64,000 nt of DNA from Sphingopyxis chilensis (GTDB taxonomy: Bacteria; Pseudomonadota; Alphaproteobacteria; Sphingomonadales; Sphingomonadaceae): contig NZ_CP142394.1 of assembly GCF_035930445.1 (NCBI RefSeq), positions 2,823,501 to 2,887,500 on the forward strand, in the 5' to 3' direction. The position numbers and the translations under genes were made by a program. Of this stretch, positions 11,708-20,339 are shown piece by piece. The notes beneath the pieces were generated by a model. That model saw only the letters and a program-made list of their open reading frames with translations. It ran no database searches and had not been told where the DNA came from. Every line of letters begins with the position of its first letter. The stretch's first letter is position 1.

Positions 11708-11738
11708 GCTTCTTTCCGGCCTTCGGGCCGAAGGAACA

Positions 11739-11777
11739 GGAAGGGGTCGACGGTTTGCCGGCGGCCCCTTTCCTTTT
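11739..11777 (+). terminator. Terminator-like hairpin after the first Ala-rich lipoprotein
   Basis: GGAAGGGG (11739-11746) pairs with CCCCTTTCC (11765-11773, one bulge), followed by TTTT. A smaller hairpin CGGCC-TTCG-GGCCG (11717-11730) precedes it. Confidence 0.65.
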
Positions 11778-11875
11778 GGGACAGCATCTCGCAGCGCGGT
11801 TGCCAAGCTCCTGATCCGCCGTTAACTCTCTGCCAATGGCCGGCCGCCCGGTCATTGCATTCGAAAGGAATACCC

Positions 11876-12205
11876 ATGCGCAAGATCATCATCGCCTCGA
11901 TGGCCGCCGCGGCCTTCAGCCTCGCCGCCTGCTCGGAAAAGACGCAGGACGCCGCCGGCGAAACCGCCGATTCCATGGCTGACGACGCCGCCGCCACCGG
12001 CGACGCAATGGCCGAAGGCGCAGCCGATGCTGCGGATGCGACCGCCGCTGCCGCCGACGACGCCGCCGATGCGACCGCCGCCGCCGCCGATGACGCCGGC
12101 AACGCCGTCGAAGGCACGGTGAACGCCGCCGGCGACGCTGCCGACAAGGCTGGCGACAAGATCGCCGAAGAAACCAAGAAGGCCGAAGCCAACGACAAGC
12201 AATAA
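11876..12205 (+). CDS. Ala-rich lipoprotein, paralogue of the preceding gene
   Basis: The 109-residue protein starts MRKIIIASMAAAAFS and has lipobox LAAC followed by SEKTQD. The mature part repeats blocks such as ADATAAAADDAADATAAAAD, with Ala near every second residue, acidic residues at regular spacing, and a lysine-rich end (KIAEETKKAEANDKQ). I chose 11876 over an upstream ATG because GAAAGGAA sits at the right spacing. Same architecture as the gene at 11375, so a tandem duplication is likely. Function not known. Confidence 0.83.
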   Translation: MRKIIIASMAAAAFSLAACSEKTQDAAGETADSMADDAAATGDAMAEGAADAADATAAAADDAADATAAAADDAGNAVEGTVNAAGDAADKAGDKIAEETKKAEANDKQ

Positions 12206-12234
12206 GTCGCCGGCACGCCCTTGGGCTGTTAAAG

Positions 12235-12267
12235 AAGGGCTCCATCCGAAGCGATGGGGCCCTTTTT
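12235..12267 (+). terminator. Rho-independent terminator
   Basis: GGGCTCCAT pairs with ATGGGGCCC (one G-T pair) around a short loop and is followed by CTTTTT. It lies 30 bases after the second Ala-rich lipoprotein gene. Confidence 0.85.
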
Positions 12268-12279
12268 CATGGGAAGCAT

Positions 12280-12483
12280 ATGATAGGAAACGCCTTGCCT
12301 GCCGCCGCCCTGCTGACCCTGTTGGTCACGGGGTGCAGCCGCACCGACAATGAACCCGGCCCCGGCGGCGTGACCGTCAGCGAAGCCAAGGCCCTCGACG
12401 ATGCTGCCGCGATGCTCGAAAGCCGCGACAGCGCCGCACCCGCGGCCGACCCATCGGCCGCAACAAAAGAAACCGCCGAATAG
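12280..12483 (+). CDS. Small putative lipoprotein
   Basis: The 67-residue product has a hydrophobic signal segment and lipobox VTGC (MIGNALPAAALLTLLVTGC), then a polar tail rich in Ala, Asp and Glu. GGGAAG precedes the ATG. It begins only 13 bases after a terminator, so it needs its own promoter or low read-through. No function can be assigned. The signal peptide and ribosome site make a real gene likely, but the short length leaves some doubt. Confidence 0.65.
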   Translation: MIGNALPAAALLTLLVTGCSRTDNEPGPGGVTVSEAKALDDAAAMLESRDSAAPAADPSAATKETAE

Positions 12484-12615
12484 CCTTCCCTCGCCGCCCC
12501 GCGGGGATTAGGATGATGCCGTCCCGCGACTGGCGCTGAAGATGGAATTCCATCGGGAAACGGGGCCGATGCGAGCCGCGCGCCTGGGTGATCCACGCCA
12601 GCGAAGGACCATCCC

Positions 12616-13302
12616 ATGACCAATACAGCGTCCGGCACGACGACCGCCATCGTCTTCCTGCTCTTTCCGGGCATCACACAACTCGACTTCACCGCGCCCG
12701 CGCAGGCGCTGTGCCGAATGCCCGGCGCGGTGCTCGCGGGCGCGGCGGCGCGCCTAGACCCGATAGCGACCGACAGCGGCTTCGCTATCCTGCCGACGCA
12801 TGACTTCGCGAGCGCGCCGCAAGCCGACATCCTCTGCATTCCCGGCGGGCACGGCGTTGCCGATGCGTTGAACGACCGGGCGACGATCGATTTCATCGCG
12901 CAGCAGGCGGCGGGCGCCGCGTGGGTGACGAGCGTGTGTACCGGCGCCTTCCTGCTCGGCCGCGCCGGGTTGCTCGCGGGCAAGCGCGCGACGACGCATT
13001 GGGCCTATGCGCATTTGCTGCCGCTCGTCGGGGCAAGCCATGAAAACGCCCGCGTCGTCGAGGACGGAAATATTGTGACCAGCGGCGGCGTGACCTCGGG
13101 GCTCGACTTCGCGCTGACGCTGATCGCCCGGCTCAAGGGCGACACGGTCGCACAGGCGATCCAGCTTGCCATCGAATATGACCCCGCCCCGCCCTTCCCC
13201 GGCGGCCACCCCGACCGAGCGGCGAAGGCTATCACCGCGGGATTGAAAGAGCATGTCTATGACGCCGCCGCGGCGCGAATGGAGGCGGCGCTCGGCGCCT
13301 AG
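12616..13302 (+). CDS. DJ-1/PfpI family protein, isonitrile hydratase-like
   Basis: The 228-residue protein has the class I glutamine-amidotransferase-like fold. The nucleophile cysteine sits in TSVCTGAFLLGRAGLL (Cys108) and an acidic residue lies in QLDFTAP (Asp24), the arrangement described for isonitrile hydratase InhA. The region TTHWAYAHLLPLVG is shared with AraC-type regulators of the same fold, but there is no DNA-binding domain here. Likely a cytoplasmic hydratase or related hydrolase; the substrate is not known. Its stop codon overlaps that of the convergent cyclotransferase in a CTAG tetramer. Confidence 0.85.
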   Translation: MTNTASGTTTAIVFLLFPGITQLDFTAPAQALCRMPGAVLAGAAARLDPIATDSGFAILPTHDFASAPQADILCIPGGHGVADALNDRATIDFIAQQAAGAAWVTSVCTGAFLLGRAGLLAGKRATTHWAYAHLLPLVGASHENARVVEDGNIVTSGGVTSGLDFALTLIARLKGDTVAQAIQLAIEYDPAPPFPGGHPDRAAKAITAGLKEHVYDAAAARMEAALGA

Positions 13303-14048
13303 CGGCAGTCGGCGAGCGCGATTTCGTAGAGCGTCGGCCAATATTTTCCGGTAACGAACAGCCGCTTCCCCTCCGCGTCCCACGCGATGCCGTTGAGCAC
13401 GCTGTCGGTGCCGCTGACCCCCGCGTCGGCCTTGAGCGTCGACAGGTCGATCAGCGACACGACATTGCCGGTCGCAGGATCGATGCGGACGATGAAATCG
13501 GTCATCCAGACGTTCGCCCACACCTGACCGTCGATCGTTTCGAGCTCGTTGAGCATCGCGATCGGCCGACCGGCGAAACGGACGGTCACGCGCCGCTGTT
13601 CCGCCATCGTTGCCGGATCGAAGAAACGCAGTTCGGGCGTCCCGTCGCTCAGCACCAGGCTGCCTTCGACCATCGTCACGCCCCAGCCCTCGCCCTCATA
13701 TTGGAAGGTTTCGAGGAGCTTCAAATCCTTGATCGACCAGCGGTTGCCGACGCCGCCCTGCCAGGTGACGCCAATTATCTGGTCGCCCCAGCGGGTGATC
13801 CCCTCTCCGAACTGGTCGGCGGGCAGCTTTGACTGCGCCAACGCCTTGCCTGTCTCGAGGTCGAGCCGGGCGACGCGCGACCGGCCATAGTGGCCGGTGG
13901 CTTCATAAAGATGCCCCTCGTCCCAGAAGAGGCCCTGGGTGAAGCTGGTCGCATCGTGCGGGAAGGTTTCGACGATGCGGTATCCGCAGCGCTCGATCGG
14001 AGGCGGTGCGGGCTCGGCGAGCAGCGCGAAGGCGAGGACGAACATCAT
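13299..14048 (-). CDS. Glutaminyl-peptide cyclotransferase (beta-propeller type)
   Basis: The 249-residue protein begins with a short signal peptide (MMFVLAFALLAEPAPP) and has the plant/bacterial-type glutaminyl cyclase pattern: FPHDATSFTQGLFWDEGHLYEATGHYGRS, then ITRWGDQIIGVTWQ, and the end GIAWDAEGKRLFVTGKYWPTLYEI. The family forms a five-bladed propeller and converts N-terminal glutamine to pyroglutamate on exported proteins, in the periplasm. Length is normal. It stands alone, convergent with the DJ-1 gene. Confidence 0.9.
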   Translation of the reverse strand: MMFVLAFALLAEPAPPPIERCGYRIVETFPHDATSFTQGLFWDEGHLYEATGHYGRSRVARLDLETGKALAQSKLPADQFGEGITRWGDQIIGVTWQGGVGNRWSIKDLKLLETFQYEGEGWGVTMVEGSLVLSDGTPELRFFDPATMAEQRRVTVRFAGRPIAMLNELETIDGQVWANVWMTDFIVRIDPATGNVVSLIDLSTLKADAGVSGTDSVLNGIAWDAEGKRLFVTGKYWPTLYEIALADCR

Positions 14049-14098
14049 CGCCGCCCTAGCTATGCCGCATAGCCTGAACAGGCAATGAGGGAACGGCC

Positions 14099-14203
14099 GT
14101 GCCCCTGCGAAGGCAGGGGCCCATCGCCGACCCAGTCGCCCTCAGCAATCGATAGCTCGGGAATGCGGCGGCAGGAGATAGGCCCCTGCCTTCGCAGGGG
14201 CAC
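14099..14203. repeat. Dispersed palindromic repeat (GTGCCCCTGCGAAGGCAGGGG family)
   Basis: The 23-base arm at 14099-14121 has a perfect inverted copy at 14181-14203, separated by 59 bases. Each arm is itself a short hairpin (CCCCTGC-GAA-GGCAGGGG). It fills the space between the glutaminyl cyclase promoter and the groEL terminator. A 64-residue open frame across it is an artefact. Confidence 0.85.
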
Positions 14204-14212
14204 GTGGACCAT

Positions 14213-14252
14213 AAAAAAGGGCCGGAGGATTTCTCCCCCGGCCCTCTTTTTC
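14213..14252 (-). terminator. Rho-independent terminator of groES-groEL
   Basis: On the minus strand GGGCCGGGGGA pairs with TCCTCCGGCCC and is followed by TTTTTTAT, about 30 bases after the groEL stop codon. Confidence 0.9.
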
Positions 14253-14280
14253 ATTGGCTGAGTACCGAACGGTTTGGACC

Positions 14281-15963
<1,683 letters not shown>

Positions 15964-15987
15964 TCACTTTCGATTCGATGAAATCGC

Positions 15988-16275
15988 TCAGGCGAGAACG
16001 CCGAGGATGTCCGATTCCTTCATGATCAGCAGCTCTTCGCCGTCGACCTTGACCTCGGTGCCCGACCATTTGCCGAACAGAATGCGGTCGCCGGCCTTGA
16101 CGTCGAGCGGGGTGACCTTGCCGTCATCGGCGCGGGTACCGGTGCCGACCGAGACGACTTCGCCTTCCTGCGGCTTTTCCTTGGCGGTGTCGGGAATGAT
16201 GATGCCGCCGGCCGTCTTTTCTTCGGCTTCGATACGGCGGACGAGCACGCGGTCGTGCAGCGGACGAAATTGCAT
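15988..16275 (-). CDS. groS: Co-chaperonin GroES
   Basis: The 95-residue protein has the standard GroES sequence: [27 protein letters not shown], the mobile loop region, and the end [15 protein letters not shown] chose the ATG at 16275, which follows GGAGGGATATCC; the frame is open further upstream only into the CIRCE element. It caps GroEL. Confidence 0.98.
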   Translation of the reverse strand: MQFRPLHDRVLVRRIEAEEKTAGGIIIPDTAKEKPQEGEVVSVGTGTRADDGKVTPLDVKAGDRILFGKWSGTEVKVDGEELLIMKESDILGVLA

Positions 16276-16307
16276 GGATATCCCTCCAGAATTGCAATGG
16301 ATGTCGC

Positions 16308-16334
16308 TTAGCACTCACAGGGCGCGAGTGCTAA
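16308..16334 (-). promoter_or_regulatory. CIRCE element (HrcA operator) of groES-groEL
   Basis: TTAGCACTC (16308-16316), nine bases, then GAGTGCTAA (16326-16334) match the CIRCE consensus exactly. It lies 33 bases upstream of the groES ATG. HrcA binds such sites and represses chaperonin genes in the absence of heat stress. Confidence 0.97.
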
Positions 16335-16479
16335 CAGCCGGCATATGGGCGGGGCATATGGCAGGGTCAAGGCAGCGGCGGGAAAAAAATCGATGCCGCG
16401 TTGTCGCTTTCAGATGGGACGCGAAATCCGGGCTTCAAGGGCAAGCGCGTCCGGTCCGCGATGCAGCGGCCCATATTGT

Positions 16480-17889
16480 TCAGCGGACCGCCGTTGCCGG
16501 CAACAGCCGCAACCGTTCGCGCTGCATCCAGCGCGACAGCATCAGCACCGCGACGATGCTGAGCCCGGTGGCGAGCCCGGTCCAGATTCCGACCCCGCCC
16601 CAGTCACGCTCGAACGCCAGCCAGGCGCCCACACCGATGCCGATCACCCAGTAACCGAACAGCGCGAACAGCATCGGGACGAAAGTGTCGTGCAAACCGC
16701 GCAACATGCCCTGCGCGACGACCTGCGCCCCGTCGGCGACCTGGAACAGCGCCGCGATGATCAGGAAGCTGACGGCCAGTTCGGCGACCTCGGCATTGGC
16801 GGGATTGGCTCGATCGATGAACAGGCCGGCAAGCGTGCCGGGGATCGCGAGCATGATCAGCGCCATCGCCGCCATGAACCCGGTGCCCATGATAAAGCTG
16901 GTCCAGCCGGCGCGGCGGACATGCGCTGCGTCGCCGCGGCCATAGCCGATGCCGACGCGGACCGTTGCCGCCTGCGCCAATCCCATAGGGACCATGAAGG
17001 TCAGCGATGCCAGTTGCAGCGCGACTGCATGCGCCGCGACCGCCGCCGTCGAAATCCAGCCCATCAGCATGACAGCCGCAGAGAAGACCCCGGCCTCGAA
17101 GGCGTGGCTGATCGCGATCGGCGTGCCGATACGTGTCATTTCGGCAAAGCGCGGCCAGTCGCTGCGCCACCAACGGCCGAGCAGGTGATAGCGGCGAAAA
17201 CGCCGCTCTCGATACACGACCGCGATCATCAGCGCGAGCATGACCATATTCGTGAGCACGCTGCCGACCCCGGCGCCGACGATGCCGAGCGCCGGCATGC
17301 CGAACTTGCCGAAGATCAGGGCATAGTTGAAGACGATATTGCCGAGCACGCCGACAACCCCGACGACGAGCGACCACATCGGCCGTTCGAGCGCAGCGAG
17401 AAAGTTGCGGAACGCCAGCGTTGCGAGGAACAGCGGGATCGACCACATGTAGATGCGGACATATTCCTGCGCGAGCGCGGAGAGTGTGGCATTCTGCCCC
17501 AGCAGCAGCAATATGGCGCCGGTGTTCCAGAGGATCAGCAGCATCGGCACCGACAGCAGCGCCACGAGCCAAAGCGTCTGGCGAAAGGTCCGGCGGATAT
17601 CGCGCACCGAATGCGCCCGGCGCCCGATCTCGCTCGCCATCAGCGGCGACGCGCCGGCCACCAGCCCCATGCCGAAAATGGCGAGCAGCATCGACAGGTT
17701 GAACCCGAGCGAGGCAGCCGCCAGCTCGGTCGGCCCCAGCCAGCCGACCATCAGTACGTCGGTGGCACCGATGAGCGACATGGTCAGATTGGTGAGGACG
17801 AGCGGCCAGGCGAGCGCCAGCGTCGCGCGAAATTCGGCGCGAAAGCCCCGCGAACGATCCGCGGCCAAAGGGGTGGCTTGCTGAAGCAT
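16480..17889 (-). CDS. MATE family efflux transporter (NorM-like)
   Basis: The 469-residue membrane protein has about twelve hydrophobic segments in two similar halves. Typical MATE/NorM signatures include [27 protein letters not shown] near the start, VGIGYGRGD in the second half, and [18 protein letters not shown]. The family uses Na+ or H+ gradients to export cationic drugs and metabolites across the inner membrane. It is monocistronic, downstream of the divergent groES control region. The substrate is unknown. Confidence 0.93.
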   Translation of the reverse strand: MLQQATPLAADRSRGFRAEFRATLALAWPLVLTNLTMSLIGATDVLMVGWLGPTELAAASLGFNLSMLLAIFGMGLVAGASPLMASEIGRRAHSVRDIRRTFRQTLWLVALLSVPMLLILWNTGAILLLLGQNATLSALAQEYVRIYMWSIPLFLATLAFRNFLAALERPMWSLVVGVVGVLGNIVFNYALIFGKFGMPALGIVGAGVGSVLTNMVMLALMIAVVYRERRFRRYHLLGRWWRSDWPRFAEMTRIGTPIAISHAFEAGVFSAAVMLMGWISTAAVAAHAVALQLASLTFMVPMGLAQAATVRVGIGYGRGDAAHVRRAGWTSFIMGTGFMAAMALIMLAIPGTLAGLFIDRANPANAEVAELAVSFLIIAALFQVADGAQVVAQGMLRGLHDTFVPMLFALFGYWVIGIGVGAWLAFERDWGGVGIWTGLATGLSIVAVLMLSRWMQRERLRLLPATAVR

Positions 17890-17997
17890 AGCCGGCCCGG
17901 ATAGGCGCAGGGATATAGGCGTTCAATACCGGATGATTTTTAGCGGATCATTTATTCGGTCGGGGTGGCAGAAAGGCAACAGCGATGATCTCTATGT

Positions 17998-18558
17998 TCA
18001 CCCACCCCACATCGTCGCCATCTCGACCCCGAAGGCGACAAAGGTCAACGTCAACCCCGCGACGAACAGCCGGTAGGCATAGGCGAGATAGCGATATTTG
18101 CGCCGCGCGAGGACAATGCCGTTCTGATAGGTATCGCGCAGCATCGTCTCGTAAATGTCTTCCTCGCTGCGCAGCCGCGACTTGACCGCAGCGATATAGT
18201 CATCCTCATCCATCTGCGAAAAGCGGCCGAAGAAGAGGATGTTGCTATGGTCCTTGCCGTCCTTGTAGACGACCGGCGGCGCTTTTCCCACGCGCGGCAG
18301 CACCGCCGAAACGGCGAGCAGCGCCGACAGGAAGGAAAAGGTCGCGAGGATGGTCAGCGGCATCGCGAGCGCGCCCGCCCCGGCGCGCGCCTGCCCGATG
18401 GCGAGCGTGAAAACGACAAATGTCGCGCCCATCAGGATCGATGCCTTCTGGTCGGCCATCTGCGACAATTGCATCGTGATCTGCTGCGTCGTGCGCACCA
18501 GATGCACGGCGTTGGGCGGAAAGGCCGCGCCCGGTGCTGGCTTCGGATCGTCTGGCAT
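17998..18558 (-). CDS. Pycsar-effector-like two-TM membrane protein (DUF5706 type)
   Basis: The 186-residue protein has two pairs of features typical of the Pycsar effector (PycTM) domain family: ADQKASILMGATFVVFTLAIG followed by a second membrane segment (ILATFSFLSALLAVSAVLP), then NILFFGRFSQMDEDDYI, a helical region IYETMLRDTYQNGIVLARRKYRYLAYAYRLF, and a last membrane segment. In Pycsar defence, such proteins damage the membrane when a partner cyclase makes cCMP or cUMP. No cyclase gene is present nearby, so a defence role is not shown. I chose the start at 18558 (MPDDPKP); upstream frame extension overlaps the divergent ACP gene. Confidence 0.75.
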   Translation of the reverse strand: MPDDPKPAPGAAFPPNAVHLVRTTQQITMQLSQMADQKASILMGATFVVFTLAIGQARAGAGALAMPLTILATFSFLSALLAVSAVLPRVGKAPPVVYKDGKDHSNILFFGRFSQMDEDDYIAAVKSRLRSEEDIYETMLRDTYQNGIVLARRKYRYLAYAYRLFVAGLTLTFVAFGVEMATMWGG

Positions 18559-18709
18559 CGGCCTGTCCCTCGTCTTCGACCCGCCACAGCGATGGCACGC
18601 CGCGCGTTTCTCGGCAAGATGCTGCCCTGTTCCCGCCGCATTCGCTTGCCAATCGCACATCATCGCGGCATGCCCGCGCGCATTCTTATTCCTGTATGGG
18701 ACGCATAAA

Positions 18710-18946
18710 ATGAGCACCGCCCTCACCGACCAGATTTTCGGCCTGATCGAACCGTTCAACAAGAAGGGCGTCGAACTGACCGACGCGACCACCTTTGCCG
18801 GCGACCTCGAATGGGACAGCCTGACCGTGATGGATTTCGTTGCCGAAGTCGAGGACACGTTTGACATCATCATCAGCATGAACATGCAGGCCGAGATCGA
18901 AAATGTCGGCCAACTGGTCGCCGCGGTCGAGAAGCTGAAGGCCTGA
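18710..18946 (+). CDS. Acyl carrier protein of the sphingolipid locus
   Basis: The 78-residue acidic protein is an acyl carrier protein. The phosphopantetheine serine is Ser37 in EWDSLTVMDFVAEVED. It differs from housekeeping AcpP, whose motif is usually GADSLDTVE. It lies just before the serine palmitoyltransferase gene, which matches the AcpR-Spt pairing known from Caulobacter sphingolipid synthesis. The likely role is to present a long-chain acyl group to Spt. The start ATG 18710 follows a weak ribosome site; longer frames upstream run opposite the effector gene and are not credible. Confidence 0.9.
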   Translation: MSTALTDQIFGLIEPFNKKGVELTDATTFAGDLEWDSLTVMDFVAEVEDTFDIIISMNMQAEIENVGQLVAAVEKLKA

Positions 18947-18957
18947 CCGGGCGTGTT

Positions 18958-19023
18958 CCCCGGCGAAAGCCGGGGTCCATCGCGGCGTAGCGCAACCTAT
19001 CTGGACCCCGGCTTTCGCCGGGG
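18958..19023. repeat. Dispersed palindromic repeat between the ACP and spt genes
   Basis: The 22-base arm at 18958-18979 (starts CCCCGGCGAAAGCCGGGG) has a perfect inverted copy at 19002-19023, with a 22-base spacer. Each arm can also fold on itself. It occupies most of the 94-base gap between the ACP and spt genes, so an mRNA covering both would carry a very stable structure there. A diverged relative lies at 3715-3813. Confidence 0.88.
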
Positions 19024-19040
19024 CGCACGGAAGAACCCAA

Positions 19041-20243
19041 ATGACCGACCTCTTCTCCAAATTCGACCCGCTGATCCAGCAGCGCGAGGCATTGCTCGCG
19101 ACGGGCGTCACCGACCCCTTCAGCCTCGTGATGGAAAAGGTGGTCTCGCCGACCGTCGCGATCTGCAACGGGCGCGAGACGATCCTGCTCGGCACCTATA
19201 ATTATATGGGCATGACCTTCGACGAGGATGTCATCGCCGCGGGCAAGGACGCGCTCGACAAGTTCGGCAGCGGCACTACCGGCAGCCGCGTCCTCAACGG
19301 CACCTATCAGGGCCACAAGGAGTGCGAAGAGGCGCTGAAAGAGTTTTACGCCATGGATCATGCCATGGTGTTTTCGACCGGCTATCAGGCGAACCTCGGC
19401 ATCATTTCGACGATCGCGGGCAAAGGCGACTATGTCATCCTCGACATCGACAGCCATGCCTCGATCTATGACGGGTGCAAGATGGGCGACGCCGAAATCG
19501 TCGCCTTCCGCCACAATGATATCGAGGCCCTCGAAAAGCGGCTGAAGCGCCTGCCTGCAGAAGCCGGCAAGCTCGTCGTGCTCGAGGGCGTCTATTCGAT
19601 GCTCGGCGATATCGCGCCGCTGAAGGAAATGGTCCGCGTGGCCAAGGAAAATGGGGCGATGGTGCTGGTCGACGAGGCGCACTCGATGGGCTTCATCGGC
19701 GAACATGGCCGCGGCGTTGCCGAGGCGCAGGGCGTGATCGACGACGTCGACTTCATCATCGGCACCTTTTCGAAGAGCGTCGGCACCGTCGGCGGCTTCT
19801 GCGTGTCTAACCATCCGAAGTTCGAGATCATGCGGCTCGTCTGCCGCCCCTACGTCTTCACCGCCTCGCTGCCCCCCAGCGTCGTTGCGACCGCGGCGAC
19901 GAGCATCCGCAAGCTGATGCACGGATCGAACAAGCGCGCGCATCTGTGGGAAAATTCGAAGACGCTGCACAAGGGCCTCAGGGACCTGGGCTTCACGCTC
20001 GGCACCGAAGAACCGCAGTCGGCGATCATCGCGGTCATCATGCCCGACCTCGAAAAAGGCGCGATGATGTGGGAAGCGCTGCTCGAAGAGGGGCTGTATG
20101 TGAACCTCGCGCGCCCGCCGGCGACCCCCGCCGGCATGACATTGCTGCGCTGTTCGCTGTGCGCCGAACATTCGAGCGAGCAGGTCGGCGAGATCCTTGG
20201 CCGCTTCGAGCGCGCGGGCAAGCGCGTCGGCATTATCGGCTGA
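19041..20243 (+). CDS. spt: Serine palmitoyltransferase
   Basis: The 400-residue PLP enzyme belongs to the alpha-oxoamine synthase family and is very similar to the soluble Sphingomonas serine palmitoyltransferase: TILLGTYNYMGMTFD, FGSGTTGSRVLNG, DIDSHASIYDG, VVLEGVYSMLGDIAPL and GTFSKSVGTVGGF. Lys245 in the last motif is the PLP lysine, and it corresponds to Lys265 of the longer S. paucimobilis enzyme. It condenses serine with an acyl thioester to give 3-ketodihydrosphingosine, the first step of sphingolipid synthesis. The N-terminus is about 20 residues shorter than the described enzyme. Confidence 0.94.
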   Translation: MTDLFSKFDPLIQQREALLATGVTDPFSLVMEKVVSPTVAICNGRETILLGTYNYMGMTFDEDVIAAGKDALDKFGSGTTGSRVLNGTYQGHKECEEALKEFYAMDHAMVFSTGYQANLGIISTIAGKGDYVILDIDSHASIYDGCKMGDAEIVAFRHNDIEALEKRLKRLPAEAGKLVVLEGVYSMLGDIAPLKEMVRVAKENGAMVLVDEAHSMGFIGEHGRGVAEAQGVIDDVDFIIGTFSKSVGTVGGFCVSNHPKFEIMRLVCRPYVFTASLPPSVVATAATSIRKLMHGSNKRAHLWENSKTLHKGLRDLGFTLGTEEPQSAIIAVIMPDLEKGAMMWEALLEEGLYVNLARPPATPAGMTLLRCSLCAEHSSEQVGEILGRFERAGKRVGIIG

Positions 20244-20339
20244 AGCGAGCCGGCGCGGCGACCAGCGGATTCCTTTTCGGGGCGAATTGAACCCGCGCGG
20301 CCTTCGGTGCTTTGCGACGCACCGCTTGTCCGGTAAGAG

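Noticed and set aside
14060..14254. 64-residue minus-strand frame before groEL
   Set aside because: It is read entirely through the palindromic repeat at 14099-14203 and the groEL terminator.
16345..17904. 519-residue plus-strand frame over the MATE gene
   Set aside because: Composition extremely rich in Arg, Gln, His and Asp; antisense to a clear transporter.
17998..18558. A complete Pycsar anti-phage defence system
   Set aside because: Only an effector-like protein is present. No nucleotidyl cyclase is encoded nearby, and the surrounding genes are lipid and housekeeping genes.
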